64,000 nucleotides of DNA from Pseudomonas sp. ACM7. Its GTDB lineage: Bacteria > Pseudomonadota > Gammaproteobacteria > Pseudomonadales > Pseudomonadaceae. Where the stretch lies: positions 3,025,522 through 3,089,521 of the forward strand of contig NZ_CP024866.1 of the NCBI RefSeq assembly GCF_004136015.1, read 5' to 3'. The number at the start of each line of letters is the position of its first letter. Positions within the stretch are counted from its first letter, which is position 1. The notes under the pieces were generated by a model that searched no databases, was not told the DNA's origin, and saw nothing but the letters and a program-made list of their open reading frames with translations. Positions 45,386-55,906 of the stretch are shown one piece after another. Position numbers and translations under genes: made by a program.

Positions 45386-45822
45386 TCGCCGGGGAAGAGC
45401 TCTTGGTTGAAATTGATGGTGTTGATTTTATCGCCGTTCTGCACCTTGATGTCGAAGGTGCGGACTTCCTGTTGATCGACCGGGAACTGGGCGATGTAGT
45501 AGATCGCGCCTTGTTCAGTGATCTGTTTGAACTTCAACGGTACGGTCTGGCTGGTCAGGTCTTTCACCGATCCGCTGACTTCAGCGGTCAGTGGTTTGCC
45601 ATCCTTGAGCACGGAGACGTTTATCACGCCCTGGTTCTTGCTTCGCGTCAGCCCGGCAGCTTTGGCGATATCCGGTGTCAGGAAGGTGGAGTTGAAGGTG
45701 TTGTAGTGCACCGTTACATCGCCAAAGGTTTCTTTGCGCTCGCCTTTGATGACGTCGGCGGCCATGGCGGTGACGCTCAGGCAGGCAGTAAGTACAAACA
45801 GCGCTAGTCGACCCATGTTCAT
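45382..45822 (-). CDS. Exported DUF4426 protein
   Basis: A 146-residue protein with a Sec signal peptide ([19 protein letters not shown]). The rest is beta-rich ([21 protein letters not shown]). The family is a periplasmic protein of unknown function, regularly found next to metW and rdgB. It overlaps rdgB and starts 20 bases after metW. Confidence 0.85.
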   Translation of the reverse strand: MNMGRLALFVLTACLSVTAMAADVIKGERKETFGDVTVHYNTFNSTFLTPDIAKAAGLTRSKNQGVINVSVLKDGKPLTAEVSGSVKDLTSQTVPLKFKQITEQGAIYYIAQFPVDQQEVRTFDIKVQNGDKINTINFNQELFPGE

Positions 45823-45842
45823 TCTCCTCGAAGTGTCGTGAC

Positions 45843-46463
45843 TCAGACCGCGACCTTGTGGTCTTGCAGCCCGGGGCTGCTGACGCGGTAAATACCGATT
45901 TCACCTAATAGATTAGGCCATAGCTTACTGGCCCACCCGTGGCGGTGCTGTTGATCCACGGCAAGCCGATCAATGACCCTGGCTTCACGTTCGCGACACA
46001 ACGCTTCAAAGTCTTCGAAAGTGCAAAAGTGGATGTTCGGCGTGTTGTACCAGGTGTACGGCAGAAAATCGGACACCGGCATCCGGCCCTTGCTCGCCAG
46101 GTACCAGCGGCAGCGCCAGTGACCGAAGTTGGGGAAGGTGATGATGCACTGGCGACCGACGCGCAGCATTTCGTCGAGGATCTTGTCCGGGTAGTGCACG
46201 GCCTGCAGCGCCTGGGTCATGACCACGACGTCGAAGCTGTTGCTGGCAAAGTTACCCAGGCCCTTGTCCAGGTCCTGCTCAATCACGTTGATGCCCTTGG
46301 CCACGCATTCGGCGATGTTGTCCGGGTCGTTTTCCAGGCCATAGCCGGTCACTTGCTTGTTATCGCGCAACCAGGTCAGCAGCTCACCGTCGCCGCAACC
46401 GAGGTCGAGCACGCGGCTGCCGGCGGGGATCCATTCCTGGATGATTTCCAGATCAGCTCTCAT
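45843..46463 (-). CDS. metW: MetW methyltransferase-like protein
   Basis: A 206-residue SAM-fold protein with VLDLGCGDGELLTWL as the glycine-rich loop and VVMTQALQAVHYPDKILDEMLRVG downstream. MetW works with MetX in methionine synthesis in Pseudomonas and relatives. It starts seven bases after the metX stop, so the two form an operon. Confidence 0.94.
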   Translation of the reverse strand: MRADLEIIQEWIPAGSRVLDLGCGDGELLTWLRDNKQVTGYGLENDPDNIAECVAKGINVIEQDLDKGLGNFASNSFDVVVMTQALQAVHYPDKILDEMLRVGRQCIITFPNFGHWRCRWYLASKGRMPVSDFLPYTWYNTPNIHFCTFEDFEALCREREARVIDRLAVDQQHRHGWASKLWPNLLGEIGIYRVSSPGLQDHKVAV

Positions 46464-46470
46464 GGCTTTC

Positions 46471-47610
46471 TCACAACGTAATGCGGTTCATGTAATTGCT
46501 GAATGCCTGCAAGTAGCGCGGGATCGGAATCAGGAAGGCGTCGTGGCCTTGCGGAGCGTCGATCTCGAGGTAGCAGACGTCTTTCTTGGCCGCCATCAGC
46601 GCGTCCACCAGTTCCCGCGAGCGGGCAGGGGAGAAGCGCCAGTCGGTGGTGAAGGACATCACGCAGAACTTGGCCTGGGCGTTGGCGAAGGTTTTCGCCA
46701 GGTCGTCGTCGAAGTTCGCCGCCGGATCGAAGTAGTCCAGTGCCTTGGTCATCAGCAGGTAGGTGTTGGCGTCGAAACGTCCGGAGAACTCTTCGCCCTG
46801 ATAACGCAGGTAGCTTTCAACCTGAAACTCGACGCTGTGGAAGTCGTAGTTGAGCTTTTCGCTCTTCAGGCCACGACCGAATTTTTCACCCATCGAGTCA
46901 TCGGACAGGTACGTGATGTGCCCGACCATCCGCGCCAGCATCAAGCCACGCTTGGGGATCACGCCCGCTTCCTGGAACGAACCGCCGTGGAACTCGGGGT
47001 CGGTGAGGATCGCCTGGCGCGCCACTTCGTTGAACGCGATGTTCTGTGCCGACAGCTTGGGGGCCGAGGCGATGGCCAGGCAGTGGCGAATGCGATCCGG
47101 GTAAGTGATGCTCCACTGCATCGCCTGCATGCCACCGAGACTGCCGCCGATCACGGCGGCCCATTGGCCGATGCCGATGCGGTCTGCCAGGCGCGCCTGG
47201 CTGTGAACCCAGTCTTCCACGGTCAGCACTGGGAAGTCGGCGCCGAACGGCTTGCCGGTTTCCGGATTGACGCTGCTCGGGCCGGTGGAACCGTTGCAAC
47301 CGCCGAGGTTGTTCAGGCTGACCACGAAGAATTTGTTGGTATCAATCGGCTTGCCGGGGCCGATGCAGCTGTCCCACCAACCGGGTTTGCGGTCGTCGGG
47401 GCTGTGGAAGCCGGCAGCGTGATGATGACCGGACAAGGCGTGGCAAATCAGCACGGCGTTGCTCGCCGCGGCGTTCAGCGTGCCGTAGGTTTCGTAGATC
47501 AGGTCATAAGCTGGGAGCGAACGGCCGCAGGCCAAGGCCAGGGGTTCGCTGAAGTGCGCCACTTGCGGCGTCACCAGACCAACAGAATCGGGGGGGAAGG
47601 CAGCTGGCAT
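46471..47610 (-). CDS. metX: Homoserine O-acyltransferase MetX
   Basis: A 379-residue alpha/beta hydrolase-fold acyltransferase. The nucleophile serine lies in [16 protein letters not shown]. Conserved pieces are [14 protein letters not shown] and [21 protein letters not shown]; the catalytic histidine is near the end in [12 protein letters not shown]. In pseudomonads MetX often transfers succinyl rather than acetyl groups, so the product may be O-succinylhomoserine. No SAM riboswitch is visible in the 184 bases upstream. Confidence 0.95.
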   Translation of the reverse strand: MPAAFPPDSVGLVTPQVAHFSEPLALACGRSLPAYDLIYETYGTLNAAASNAVLICHALSGHHHAAGFHSPDDRKPGWWDSCIGPGKPIDTNKFFVVSLNNLGGCNGSTGPSSVNPETGKPFGADFPVLTVEDWVHSQARLADRIGIGQWAAVIGGSLGGMQAMQWSITYPDRIRHCLAIASAPKLSAQNIAFNEVARQAILTDPEFHGGSFQEAGVIPKRGLMLARMVGHITYLSDDSMGEKFGRGLKSEKLNYDFHSVEFQVESYLRYQGEEFSGRFDANTYLLMTKALDYFDPAANFDDDLAKTFANAQAKFCVMSFTTDWRFSPARSRELVDALMAAKKDVCYLEIDAPQGHDAFLIPIPRYLQAFSNYMNRITL

Positions 47611-47711
47611 CGACCCTGCTCTCGTTGAAATGAGGCGTAAGTCTAAAGACCGCTGCCCCTAGCAGCAAGCAAAGGCCGGGGCTGATTTCATTCAGCTGGA
47701 CCGAGGCGCGC

Positions 47712-47779
47712 CATTCGCGAGCAGGCCCGCTCCCACATTGGAATGCGTTCCCTTGTGGGAGCGGGCTTGCTCGCGAATG
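47712..47779. repeat. REP pair (REPIN), outward geometry, cgggc type
   Basis: REP cores at 47712-47736 (with one change, gcaggcccg) and 47755-47779 have an 18-base spacer nearly identical to that of the pair at 2891 (ggaatgcgttccc). They lie between metX and the yggU-type gene. Confidence 0.9.
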
Positions 47780-47794
47780 CAGCGCCTCGGTCTA

Positions 47795-48088
47795 TCAGCT
47801 CTGTCGCACCAACCCCGGCAAATCCGGCAGCTTCTTCGGCGAACAAATCCGCACCCGCTTCTGCCGGTTCAACTGCCCGCTAATCAAACTCACCTGGCTC
47901 TTGGAAACCCCAAACGCCTTGGCCAGAAACGCCATCAAATACGCGTTGGCCTTGCCTTCAACCGGCGGCGCCGTCAGGCGAATCTTCAATCGATCCCCAT
48001 GCAGCCCGCAGAAATCATCGCTGCGGGCCGCCGGTTGCAGGTGACATTCCAGAATCAGGTCGTCACCGTCCCAGCGAAAGTAGCTCAC
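47795..48088 (-). CDS. yggU: DUF167 (YggU-type) protein
   Basis: A 97-residue small alpha/beta protein with the family features LECHLQPAARSDDFCGLHGDRLKIRLTAPPVEGKANAYLMAFLAKAFGV. The function is not known. It is four bases downstream of yggT in the proC operon. Confidence 0.9.
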   Translation of the reverse strand: MSYFRWDGDDLILECHLQPAARSDDFCGLHGDRLKIRLTAPPVEGKANAYLMAFLAKAFGVSKSQVSLISGQLNRQKRVRICSPKKLPDLPGLVRQS

Positions 48089-48092
48089 CGGG

Positions 48093-48683
48093 TCAGATCA
48101 GTAGACGCAGGATTTCCGGCATCATCGTCATGGCGGCGAGGTTGTTGATCACCAGCATGTCGATCAGCTTGAGCACCATGAACGCCAGGATCGGCGAAAT
48201 ATCCAGGCCGCCGAGGTTTGGCAGGATCTTGCGGAACGGCGCCAGGGCCGGCTCGCAGATCTGGTTCACCAGCTCGGCGCCAGGGTTATGGCTGCCCGGT
48301 GCGACCCAGGACAGGATCACGCTGATAATCAGGGCAAAGAAGAAAATCTTCAGGAACAGCGCGGTCACGCCGATCAGCGACCAGAGCAGCAATTGCAGCG
48401 GGTTACCGGTGGTGCCGTAAGTCAGCAGCAGAGTCAGGGCCATCAGCGCCAGCTGCACGAGGATCGCCAGCACCAGCGAGGACATGTCCAGGCCGAACAT
48501 GCTCGGGATGATCCGGCGCAACGGCTTGAGCAGCGGCTGAGTGGCTTTCACGGCGAACTGGCAGAGCGGGTTGTAGAAGTTTGCGCGTACCAGTTGCAGC
48601 ACAAAGCGCAGCAGCACGATCAGCAGGTACAGGCTGCCGAGGGTTTGCAGCACGTAGACCGCTGCAGTGTTCAATCCAATCAT
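48093..48683 (-). CDS. yggT: YggT family membrane protein
   Basis: A 196-residue protein made of two YggT repeats with about five membrane helices. Each repeat shows an RxxxNP-like element (VRANFYNPLCQFAVKATQPLLKPLRRIIPS and SHNPGAELVNQICEPALAPFRKILPN). Relatives affect osmotic tolerance and cell division or septum placement, but the mechanism is unclear. The start at 48683 is ten bases from the proC stop. Confidence 0.92.
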   Translation of the reverse strand: MIGLNTAAVYVLQTLGSLYLLIVLLRFVLQLVRANFYNPLCQFAVKATQPLLKPLRRIIPSMFGLDMSSLVLAILVQLALMALTLLLTYGTTGNPLQLLLWSLIGVTALFLKIFFFALIISVILSWVAPGSHNPGAELVNQICEPALAPFRKILPNLGGLDISPILAFMVLKLIDMLVINNLAAMTMMPEILRLLI

Positions 48684-48693
48684 GTAAGGCTCC

Positions 48694-49512
48694 TTATTGA
48701 CCCAATTGTTCGGCCATCTCGGCCGAGCGGTGCGCAGCGGCGCCAAGTGCTTTTTCTACCAGGGCTTCGAAGCCGCCGGCCTGGAACGACTTGATCGCCG
48801 CTTCCGTCGTGCCCGCAGGTGACGTCACGCGACGACGCAGTTCCGCAGCGTCGACGTCACTGGCCACGGCCATGTGAGCAGCGCCCAAGGCGGTTTGCAG
48901 GGTCAGTTGTGCAGCGATGTCTGCTGGCAGGCCGAGCTTCACGCCGGCGGCGGTCATGGCCTCAATGAGCAGGAAGAAGTACGCAGGGCCCGAGCCGGAA
49001 ACGGCGGTGACCGCGTCCAGTTGCTGCTCTTCATCCAGCCACAGTGCGATGCCGACGGCGGACAGCAGTTCTTGCGCCTGTTGGCGTTGCTCGGTGTTCA
49101 CTTCAGCCGTGGCGAACAAACCGCTCACGCCCTGACGCAGCAGCGCCGGGGTGTTGGGCATGCAACGCACGATCGGTTGGGCGCCGAGCCAGTTGTTCAT
49201 GCTGGCGCAGGTGATGCCGGCCGCAATCGAGACCACCAGTTGATTCGGCTGGAGGCTTGGGCGAAGCGCTTCGCAGACGGCTTTCATCGCTTGAGGTTTG
49301 ACCGCCAGTACGACGACTTCGGCGCCCTGGATGGCTTCGGCGTTGTCGGCGAACACGTCGATACCGTGTTCAGCGTTCACGCGAGCGCGGCTTTCAGCGC
49401 CCGGATCGCTGGCGCGGATCTGCGCGGCGTCCAGACCTTTGGCGCGCAGGCCGCCGATCAGGCTGGCGGCCATGTTGCCGGCACCGATAAAGGCAATACG
49501 AGTCTTGCTCAT
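48694..49512 (-). CDS. proC: Pyrroline-5-carboxylate reductase
   Basis: A 272-residue enzyme for the last step of proline synthesis. The Rossmann loop is IAFIGAGNMAASLIGGL. The C-terminal substrate region includes AVSGSGPAYFFLLIEAM and RRRVTSPAGTTEAAIKSF. It follows yggS by 35 bases. Confidence 0.97.
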   Translation of the reverse strand: MSKTRIAFIGAGNMAASLIGGLRAKGLDAAQIRASDPGAESRARVNAEHGIDVFADNAEAIQGAEVVVLAVKPQAMKAVCEALRPSLQPNQLVVSIAAGITCASMNNWLGAQPIVRCMPNTPALLRQGVSGLFATAEVNTEQRQQAQELLSAVGIALWLDEEQQLDAVTAVSGSGPAYFFLLIEAMTAAGVKLGLPADIAAQLTLQTALGAAHMAVASDVDAAELRRRVTSPAGTTEAAIKSFQAGGFEALVEKALGAAAHRSAEMAEQLGQ

Positions 49513-49547
49513 GTCAGGTCCTTATAAAGAGAGGAGTCAGCCATATT

Positions 49548-50234
49548 TCAAGGCTGACCGTAGTCGCGGGCACCAAACAGGGCCGTACCGATGCGGACCC
49601 AGGTGGCGCCCATGGCGATGGCCGACTCAAGGTCGTGGCTCATGCCCATGGAAAGTGTGTCGAGCGGCAGGTTCAGGCTGGCTTGCAGAAGCTGCACGGC
49701 AGCAAAAGCGGCATCCTGGGCGGCGCGATCTTCAGTCGGCTCGGGGATCGCCATCAACCCGCGCAGCTTGATGCGCGGCAGTTCGCTGATGGCATTGGCC
49801 AGGGCCGGAAGATCAGCCGGGGTGCAGCCGGACTTGCTGGCTTCACCACTGACGTTGACCTGGATGCAGATGTTCAGAGGCGGCAAATCGGCAGGACGTT
49901 GTTCGGACAGGCGTTGTGCGATTTTCAAACGATCCACGGAATGCACCCAGGCGAAGTGCTCGGCGATAGCGCGAGTCTTGTTCGATTGAATGGGGCCAAT
50001 GAAGTGCCAGATCAAGGGCAGGTCGGCCAATTCGAGCTGTTTGCTCAGGGCTTCCTGCAGGTAGTTCTCGCCAAAATCGCGTAGCCCCGCGGCATACGCT
50101 TCGCGCAGGGCTTCGGCGGGCTTGGTCTTGCTCACGGCCAGCAGCTGGACGCTGTCTTCGTCGCGCTTTGCGGCGACGGCAGCGGCGTGGATGCGTGAAC
50201 TAACCTGAGCAATGTTGTCTGCTATCGTGGACAT
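49548..50234 (-). CDS. yggS: PLP homeostasis protein YggS
   Basis: A 228-residue single-domain PLP-binding protein. The cofactor lysine lies in VQLLAVSKTKPAEAL, followed by FGENYLQEAL. The C-terminal SMGMSHDLESAIAMGATWVRIGTALFG loop holds the phosphate. The start at 50234 gives the standard beginning MSTIADNIAQV. It is first in the yggS-proC-yggT-yggU unit and divergent from pilT. Confidence 0.95.
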   Translation of the reverse strand: MSTIADNIAQVSSRIHAAAVAAKRDEDSVQLLAVSKTKPAEALREAYAAGLRDFGENYLQEALSKQLELADLPLIWHFIGPIQSNKTRAIAEHFAWVHSVDRLKIAQRLSEQRPADLPPLNICIQVNVSGEASKSGCTPADLPALANAISELPRIKLRGLMAIPEPTEDRAAQDAAFAAVQLLQASLNLPLDTLSMGMSHDLESAIAMGATWVRIGTALFGARDYGQP

Positions 50235-50430
50235 CAAATCCTGCCTGAAAAGTGCCTGCACTCGATCATGCGGCGTTAAAAGTCGACTCAGAATGCTCAT
50301 TGACTGACGTCAACTCCGCTTCTTCGCCGACTTTTGCCTTGCCTGATCATCGCTCGGCGACTTTATCAGGCGAGGATCAGGCGCCGGCGGTCTGAAGGTT
50401 CGCGGCATTCTACTGGAATTGAGGAACGCT

Positions 50431-51465
50431 ATGGATATCACTGAGCTGCTGGCTTTCAGCGCGAAACAGGGCGCGTCCGACTTGCATCTGTCTGCCGGCC
50501 TGCCACCGATGATTCGGGTCGACGGCGATGTGCGGCGCATCAACCTGCCAGCCCTGGACCACAAGCAGGTGCAGGCGCTGATCTACGACATCATGAACGA
50601 CACTCAGCGGGTGGACTTCGAGAAGCACCTGGAGACCGACTTCTCCTTCGACGTGCCCAGCGTGGCGCGTTTTCGGGTTAACGCGTTCAACCACAATCGT
50701 GGTGCTGGCGCGGTGTTCCGGACCATTCCGTCCAAAGTCCTGAGCATGGACGACCTCGGTATGGGGGAAGTGTTTCGCAAGATTACCGAAGCACCGCGGG
50801 GGCTGGTGCTGGTGACCGGGCCGACCGGTTCCGGCAAATCCACCACCCTGGCGGCGATGATCGATCACCTGAACACCCATCGTCACCACCACATCCTCAC
50901 CATCGAAGACCCGATCGAGTTCGTCCACGAGTCGCGCAAATGTTTGATCAATCAGCGTGAAGTCCATCGCGATACACGCAGCTTCGCCACGGCTCTGCGC
51001 TCGGCCCTGCGGGAGGACCCGGACGTGATTCTGGTGGGGGAGATGCGGGATCTGGAGACCATTCGCCTGGCGTTGACCGCCGCCGAAACCGGTCACCTGG
51101 TGTTTGGCACGCTGCACACGACATCGGCGGCGAAAACCATCGATCGGGTGGTGGACGTGTTTCCGGGGGACGAGAAGTCGATGGTCCGTTCGATGCTGTC
51201 CGAGTCGTTACTGGCGGTGGTGTCGCAGACGTTGGTCAAGAAGATCGGCGGCGGGCGGATCGCGGCCCACGAAATCATGCTCGGCACGTCAGCGATCCGT
51301 AACCTGATCCGCGAAGACAAGGTGGCGCAGATGTACTCGTCGATTCAGACCGGGGGAAACCTGGGGATGCAGACGCTGGATATGTGCTTGAAGGAGCTGG
51401 TGACCAAGGGCTTGATCAGCCGCGAGCATGCGCGGGAGAAGGCGCGCACGCCGGATGGGTTTTGA
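50431..51465 (+). CDS. pilT: Type IV pilus retraction ATPase PilT
   Basis: A 344-residue hexameric ATPase that drives pilus retraction and twitching. Walker A is GPTGSGKST (130-138), the Asp box is HHILTIEDPIEF, Walker B is VILVGEMRDLETI, and the His box is GHLVFGTLHTTSA. The AIRNLIRE motif required for retraction appears near the C-terminus. The start at 50431 follows GAGGAACGCT. pilU, which I recall directly downstream in P. aeruginosa, is not here. Confidence 0.97.
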   Translation: MDITELLAFSAKQGASDLHLSAGLPPMIRVDGDVRRINLPALDHKQVQALIYDIMNDTQRVDFEKHLETDFSFDVPSVARFRVNAFNHNRGAGAVFRTIPSKVLSMDDLGMGEVFRKITEAPRGLVLVTGPTGSGKSTTLAAMIDHLNTHRHHHILTIEDPIEFVHESRKCLINQREVHRDTRSFATALRSALREDPDVILVGEMRDLETIRLALTAAETGHLVFGTLHTTSAAKTIDRVVDVFPGDEKSMVRSMLSESLLAVVSQTLVKKIGGGRIAAHEIMLGTSAIRNLIREDKVAQMYSSIQTGGNLGMQTLDMCLKELVTKGLISREHAREKARTPDGF

Positions 51466-51492
51466 CGGGGATTTGTGTCGCTTTCAACGACG

Positions 51493-51560
51493 CCATCGCG
51501 AGCAAGCTCGCTCCCACAGGGGAGCGCATTTCAATGTGGGAGCGAGCTTGCTCGCGATGG
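51493..51560. repeat. REP pair (REPIN), outward geometry, cgagc type
   Basis: REP cores at 51493-51517 and 51536-51560 have an 18-base spacer. They lie between convergent pilT and the NlpC/P60 gene. Confidence 0.9.
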
Positions 51561-51579
51561 CGGCATCATGTTCAAAGTA

Positions 51580-51604
51580 AAATCCCGGATCAGACCCGGG
51601 ATTT
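51580..51604 (-). terminator. Terminator of the NlpC/P60 gene
   Basis: AAATCCCGG and CCGGGATTT form a nine-base stem with a seven-base loop just after the stop codon, followed on the minus strand by TTTTACTTT. It may also stop readthrough from pilT. Confidence 0.8.
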
Positions 51605-51608
51605 CAAA

Positions 51609-52229
51609 TCAGCGTTGAACAACCTGCAGGGTGTTCTTCTCTTTCGGCGTAACCCGCTTGGCAACCACATAGTGGCTTTCCCAGAAGGGTTTTTTCAGCG
51701 TGTCGATGGTCACCGACTTGCCACGACGTGGTGCGTGGATGAAGCGGTCGTTGCCCAGGTAGATGGCAACGTGATTGACCCGACGGCTCTTGATGTTGAA
51801 GAAAATCAGGTCGCCAGGCTTCAGATCCTTGCGATCGACTTTCTCCCCATGACCGCTGGCCATGGCGTTGGAAGTGCGTGGCAGGTCAAACGTGGCGTCG
51901 TTGAACGCGTATTTCACCAGGCCACTGCAGTCGAACCCTTTACTTGGGCTGCTGCCGCCCCAACGGTAGGGTGTACCGAGGACGTTGACTGCGCGGCTCA
52001 GCACGTTGCTGCTTTCCTTGGCCGCCATTGGCGGTATCAGGCTGCTTTTGTTGCTGCTCAACTGGGGAGCGCGTTTTACGCTCTGTTTGTTTTTGCTCGA
52101 AGGAGCAGAAACATGGGATTTTTGGGTGTAACCATTAACGTTAGGAAGACGTTGCTCACGATTGGTGGCGTGGGCGGCCAGTGGCATCAAAAGGCAAATG
52201 GTTAGCCATGTCTTGAAAAATGGACGCAT
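51609..52229 (-). CDS. NlpC/P60 family cell-wall hydrolase
   Basis: A 206-residue exported endopeptidase with a signal peptide (FFKTWLTICLLMPLAAHA). A Ser/Lys-rich linker of about 45 residues is followed by the C40 domain: catalytic Cys in FDCSGLVKYAF, His in VNHVAIYLGNDRFIHAP. It probably cuts stem-peptide bonds of peptidoglycan. The start at 52229 places the signal peptide correctly; the longer frame lacks one. It has its own terminator. Confidence 0.88.
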   Translation of the reverse strand: MRPFFKTWLTICLLMPLAAHATNREQRLPNVNGYTQKSHVSAPSSKNKQSVKRAPQLSSNKSSLIPPMAAKESSNVLSRAVNVLGTPYRWGGSSPSKGFDCSGLVKYAFNDATFDLPRTSNAMASGHGEKVDRKDLKPGDLIFFNIKSRRVNHVAIYLGNDRFIHAPRRGKSVTIDTLKKPFWESHYVVAKRVTPKEKNTLQVVQR

Positions 52230-52479
52230 TAGGCAAGGCTCATATAAGTTAGCGCGCAACTTTATAACAGCTTTTTTGGCCCTTCCGAGGCCGTTGGTCG
52301 ATTCAACCTTGGGGTCAACGGAACCAAATAAGCGGAAAATGGACGCGATTGTCGGACAGACGTCAGGTGTTATAAGGCTTTGACGGGAGAGACAGTACCA
52401 TTTGCCATACGTCGGCAACTCGTAAAAAAGTCACAAAGATTTAAAGAATATTTATCTATCGTGTGAATCGAGGTCCTTC

Positions 52480-52911
52480 ATGAACACCTATCAACAGTCC
52501 GATCCGCAACAAGATACCCACAGCAAAGTCATCGGTTACCTGCTGTGGATTTTCGGTTTTACCGGCGCTCACCGCTTCTATTACGGCAAGCCAGTGACGG
52601 GGACGATTTGGTTCTTCACCTTCGGTTTGTTGGGTATCGGTTGGCTGATCGACGTGTTTCTGATCCCGGCCATGGATCGTGAAGCGGACCTGCGTTTTAC
52701 CGCCGGACCCATTGAGTACAACGTGGCGTGGATTCTGCTGACGTTTCTTGGGGTGTTCGGCGTGCACCGGATGTATCAAGGGAAGTGGATCAGCGGATTG
52801 CTGTACCTGGTGACGGGCGGGTTGTTTTTTGTGGGGGTGCTGTATGACTTCTGGACGCTGAATGACCAGGTTTCCGTGCGTAACGCTCAGAATAGAGGCG
52901 CTTTCCAGTAA
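52480..52911 (+). CDS. Membrane protein with two TM2 domains
   Basis: A 143-residue protein with four membrane helices arranged as two TM2-like units: GYLLWIFGFTGAHRFYYGK...WLIDVFLIP and ILLTFLGVFGVHRMYQGKW...VLYDFWTLN. Each has the G-x-HR-x-Y-x-GK turn between helices. The role of TM2 proteins is unknown. GAGGTCCTT precedes the ATG. The 250 bases upstream (52230-52479) hold no gene; an AT-rich stretch near 52440-52460 may be its promoter. Confidence 0.85.
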   Translation: MNTYQQSDPQQDTHSKVIGYLLWIFGFTGAHRFYYGKPVTGTIWFFTFGLLGIGWLIDVFLIPAMDREADLRFTAGPIEYNVAWILLTFLGVFGVHRMYQGKWISGLLYLVTGGLFFVGVLYDFWTLNDQVSVRNAQNRGAFQ

Positions 52912-52912
52912 G

Positions 52913-53005
52913 CCATCGTCGGATCGCCGCCCGGACCAAGCTCGCTCCCACAGGGGATTTGTGAACGACACAGATCCAGTGTGGGAGCGAGCTTGCTCGC
53001 GATGG
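52913..53005. repeat. REP pair (REPIN), outward geometry; left copy interrupted
   Basis: The left copy reads ccatcg, then tcggatcgccgcccggac, then caagctcgctcccac; an 18-base block replaces the four bases cgag. The right copy (52981-53005) is regular and of the cgagc type. The insert aligns with that at 43187-43202. Confidence 0.85.
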
Positions 53006-53018
53006 CAGCGACGCGGAC

Positions 53019-54286
53019 TTAAGCCTGGTGGCTAATGCGCCCATCCACCAAGGTGTAACGCACCACGCCCGGCAGGCTGTGGCCAATGAACGGGCAGTTT
53101 TCGCCTTTGGACAGCCAGGTCTCACCGGCCACGGTCGAAGCCGACGGATCGAACAGCACGATGTCCGCAGGTCCACCTACCGCCAGTTTGCCCGCCGGCA
53201 GGCGCAATGCCTCGGCAGGTCCGGTACTCAAGCGCGCCAACAGCGTTGGCAGGTCCAGCAAACCGTCTTCCACCAGCGTCATCGCCAACGGCAGCAGCAG
53301 TTCAACGCTGCTGATGCCCGGCTCGGTGGCCCCGAACGGCGCCAGTTTGGCGTCCCGCTCGTGGGGTTGGTGATGACTGGAGATGGCCGAGACCACACCC
53401 GATTTCACCGCTTCACGCAGGCCATCGCGGTCGGCGCGGGTGCGCAGCGGCGGCTGGACGTGATAGAGGCTGCTGAAGTCGATCAGGGCTTCGTCGGTCA
53501 GGATCAGCTGGTACAGGGCGACATCAGCCGTCACCGGCAGGCCGCGAGCCTGGGCCTGAGCGATCAGGGCCACGCCGCGGGCGCTGGTGAGCTGGCTGAA
53601 GTGCGCGCGCACGCCACTTTGCTCGACCAGCAGTAGATCACGGGCCAGAGCCACGGTTTCGGCGGTTTCCGGAATGCCCGGCAAACCGAGGAAGCTGGCG
53701 GTCGGGCCTTCGTGAGCCAGGCCACCTTCTGCCAGGTCATGGTCCTGAGAGTTGAAAATCACCGTCAGGTCGAATGTTGCGGCGTATTCCAGCGCCCGGC
53801 ACAGCGTGCGGGTGTTGCGGAAGCTGTCCAGGCCATTGCCGAAGGCCACGCAACCGGCATCGCGCAGGGCAACGAGCTCGGCCAGCTGTTCGCCGTCCAG
53901 GCCTTTGCTCAGGGCGCCGATTGGGAAGACTTTGGTGTTGCCGGCCTCGCGGGCGCGGTCGAGGATCAGTTCGGCCACGGCCGAGGTGTCCAGCACCGGT
54001 TTGGTTTTCGGCGGGCAGCACAGGCTGGTGACGCCACCGGCCGCGGCGGCGCGGGTTTCGCTGACGATTGAACCTTTGCGGCTGTAACCCGGCTCACGCA
54101 GGGCGACGTTCAGGTCGACCAGCCCGGGGGCGGCGACCAGGCCTTTGGCGTCGAGGGTGTCGACGGCGACAAAACCGGCCGGGGCGGCGCCAAGGGCAAT
54201 GATCTTGCAGGCTTCAATATGGATATCGGTAACTTGATCCAGGCCGCTGGCTGGATCGATGACGCGGGCGCCGAGAATGCTGAGCT

Positions 54287-54290
<4 letters not shown>
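53019..54290 (-). CDS. pyrC': Inactive dihydroorotase-like subunit PyrC' (PyrX)
   Basis: A 423-residue amidohydrolase-fold protein. The metal-binding HxH of true dihydroorotases is replaced: the strand reads [18 protein letters not shown]. In Pseudomonas this pseudo-enzyme is the structural partner of aspartate transcarbamoylase, giving a PyrB6-PyrC'6 dodecamer. Its start overlaps the pyrB stop by four bases. The active dihydroorotase would be encoded elsewhere. Confidence 0.92.
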
Positions 54291-55291
<1,001 letters not shown>

Positions 55292-55318
55292 CGCGAGGGG
55301 GACTCTCAATAGGGCGAA

Positions 55319-55822
55319 TTAAAGGGCGAGGTCTTGCAGTTCGAGCTTGAGTTCCGGGCCGGACAGTTTCACCCGTTCGTGGGCGGCCAGCGACAGGGTC
55401 GCACCGACCACATTCGGGCGGATCGGCAGCTCGCCGGCGTCCAGGTCCAGCAGGCACACCAATGTCACACTGGCCGGGCGGCCGTAGTCGAACAGCTCAT
55501 TGAGGGCGGCGCGGATGGTCCGGCCGCTCATCAGCACATCGTCGATCAGCACCAGGTGCTGGCCTTCGATCTCGAACGGCAGAGCCGAAGGGCGCACTTG
55601 CGGGTGCAGGCCGTTCTGGCTGAAGTCGTCGCGGTAGAAGGAGACGTCCAGGGTGCCGAGGGGCGAATCGCTGCCCAGTTCATCGAGCAACGCCTGGGCG
55701 ACCCAGACGCCACCGGTACGAATGCCGATGTAGCGCGGTTCGCTGATGCCACGTTTGGCCAGATAGGCGTCAAGCCGGGTCGCCATCTGGCTGATCAGTT
55801 CAACGGGATTGGGCAGGCTCAT
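55319..55822 (-). CDS. pyrR: PyrR bifunctional regulator/uracil phosphoribosyltransferase
   Basis: A 167-residue PRTase-fold protein. The PRPP motif is [21 protein letters not shown]. An N-terminal [12 protein letters not shown] resembles the family's ribose-binding strand. In pseudomonads PyrR regulates pyr genes and may lack uracil transferase activity. No attenuator is obvious upstream. It is encoded before pyrB and after ruvX. Confidence 0.93.
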   Translation of the reverse strand: MSLPNPVELISQMATRLDAYLAKRGISEPRYIGIRTGGVWVAQALLDELGSDSPLGTLDVSFYRDDFSQNGLHPQVRPSALPFEIEGQHLVLIDDVLMSGRTIRAALNELFDYGRPASVTLVCLLDLDAGELPIRPNVVGATLSLAAHERVKLSGPELKLELQDLAL

Positions 55823-55906
55823 GGTTGCTCCTTCTTGGGCCCGAGCCGGATTCTGCTGGAGAGGTGGCTCGGGTTGTCGCTAAGTAGAGACGCTTGTTGC
55901 GGCTCT

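Noticed and set aside
47611..47711. SAM riboswitch before metX
   Set aside because: The leader shows no conserved SAM-riboswitch core; only a short palindrome is visible.
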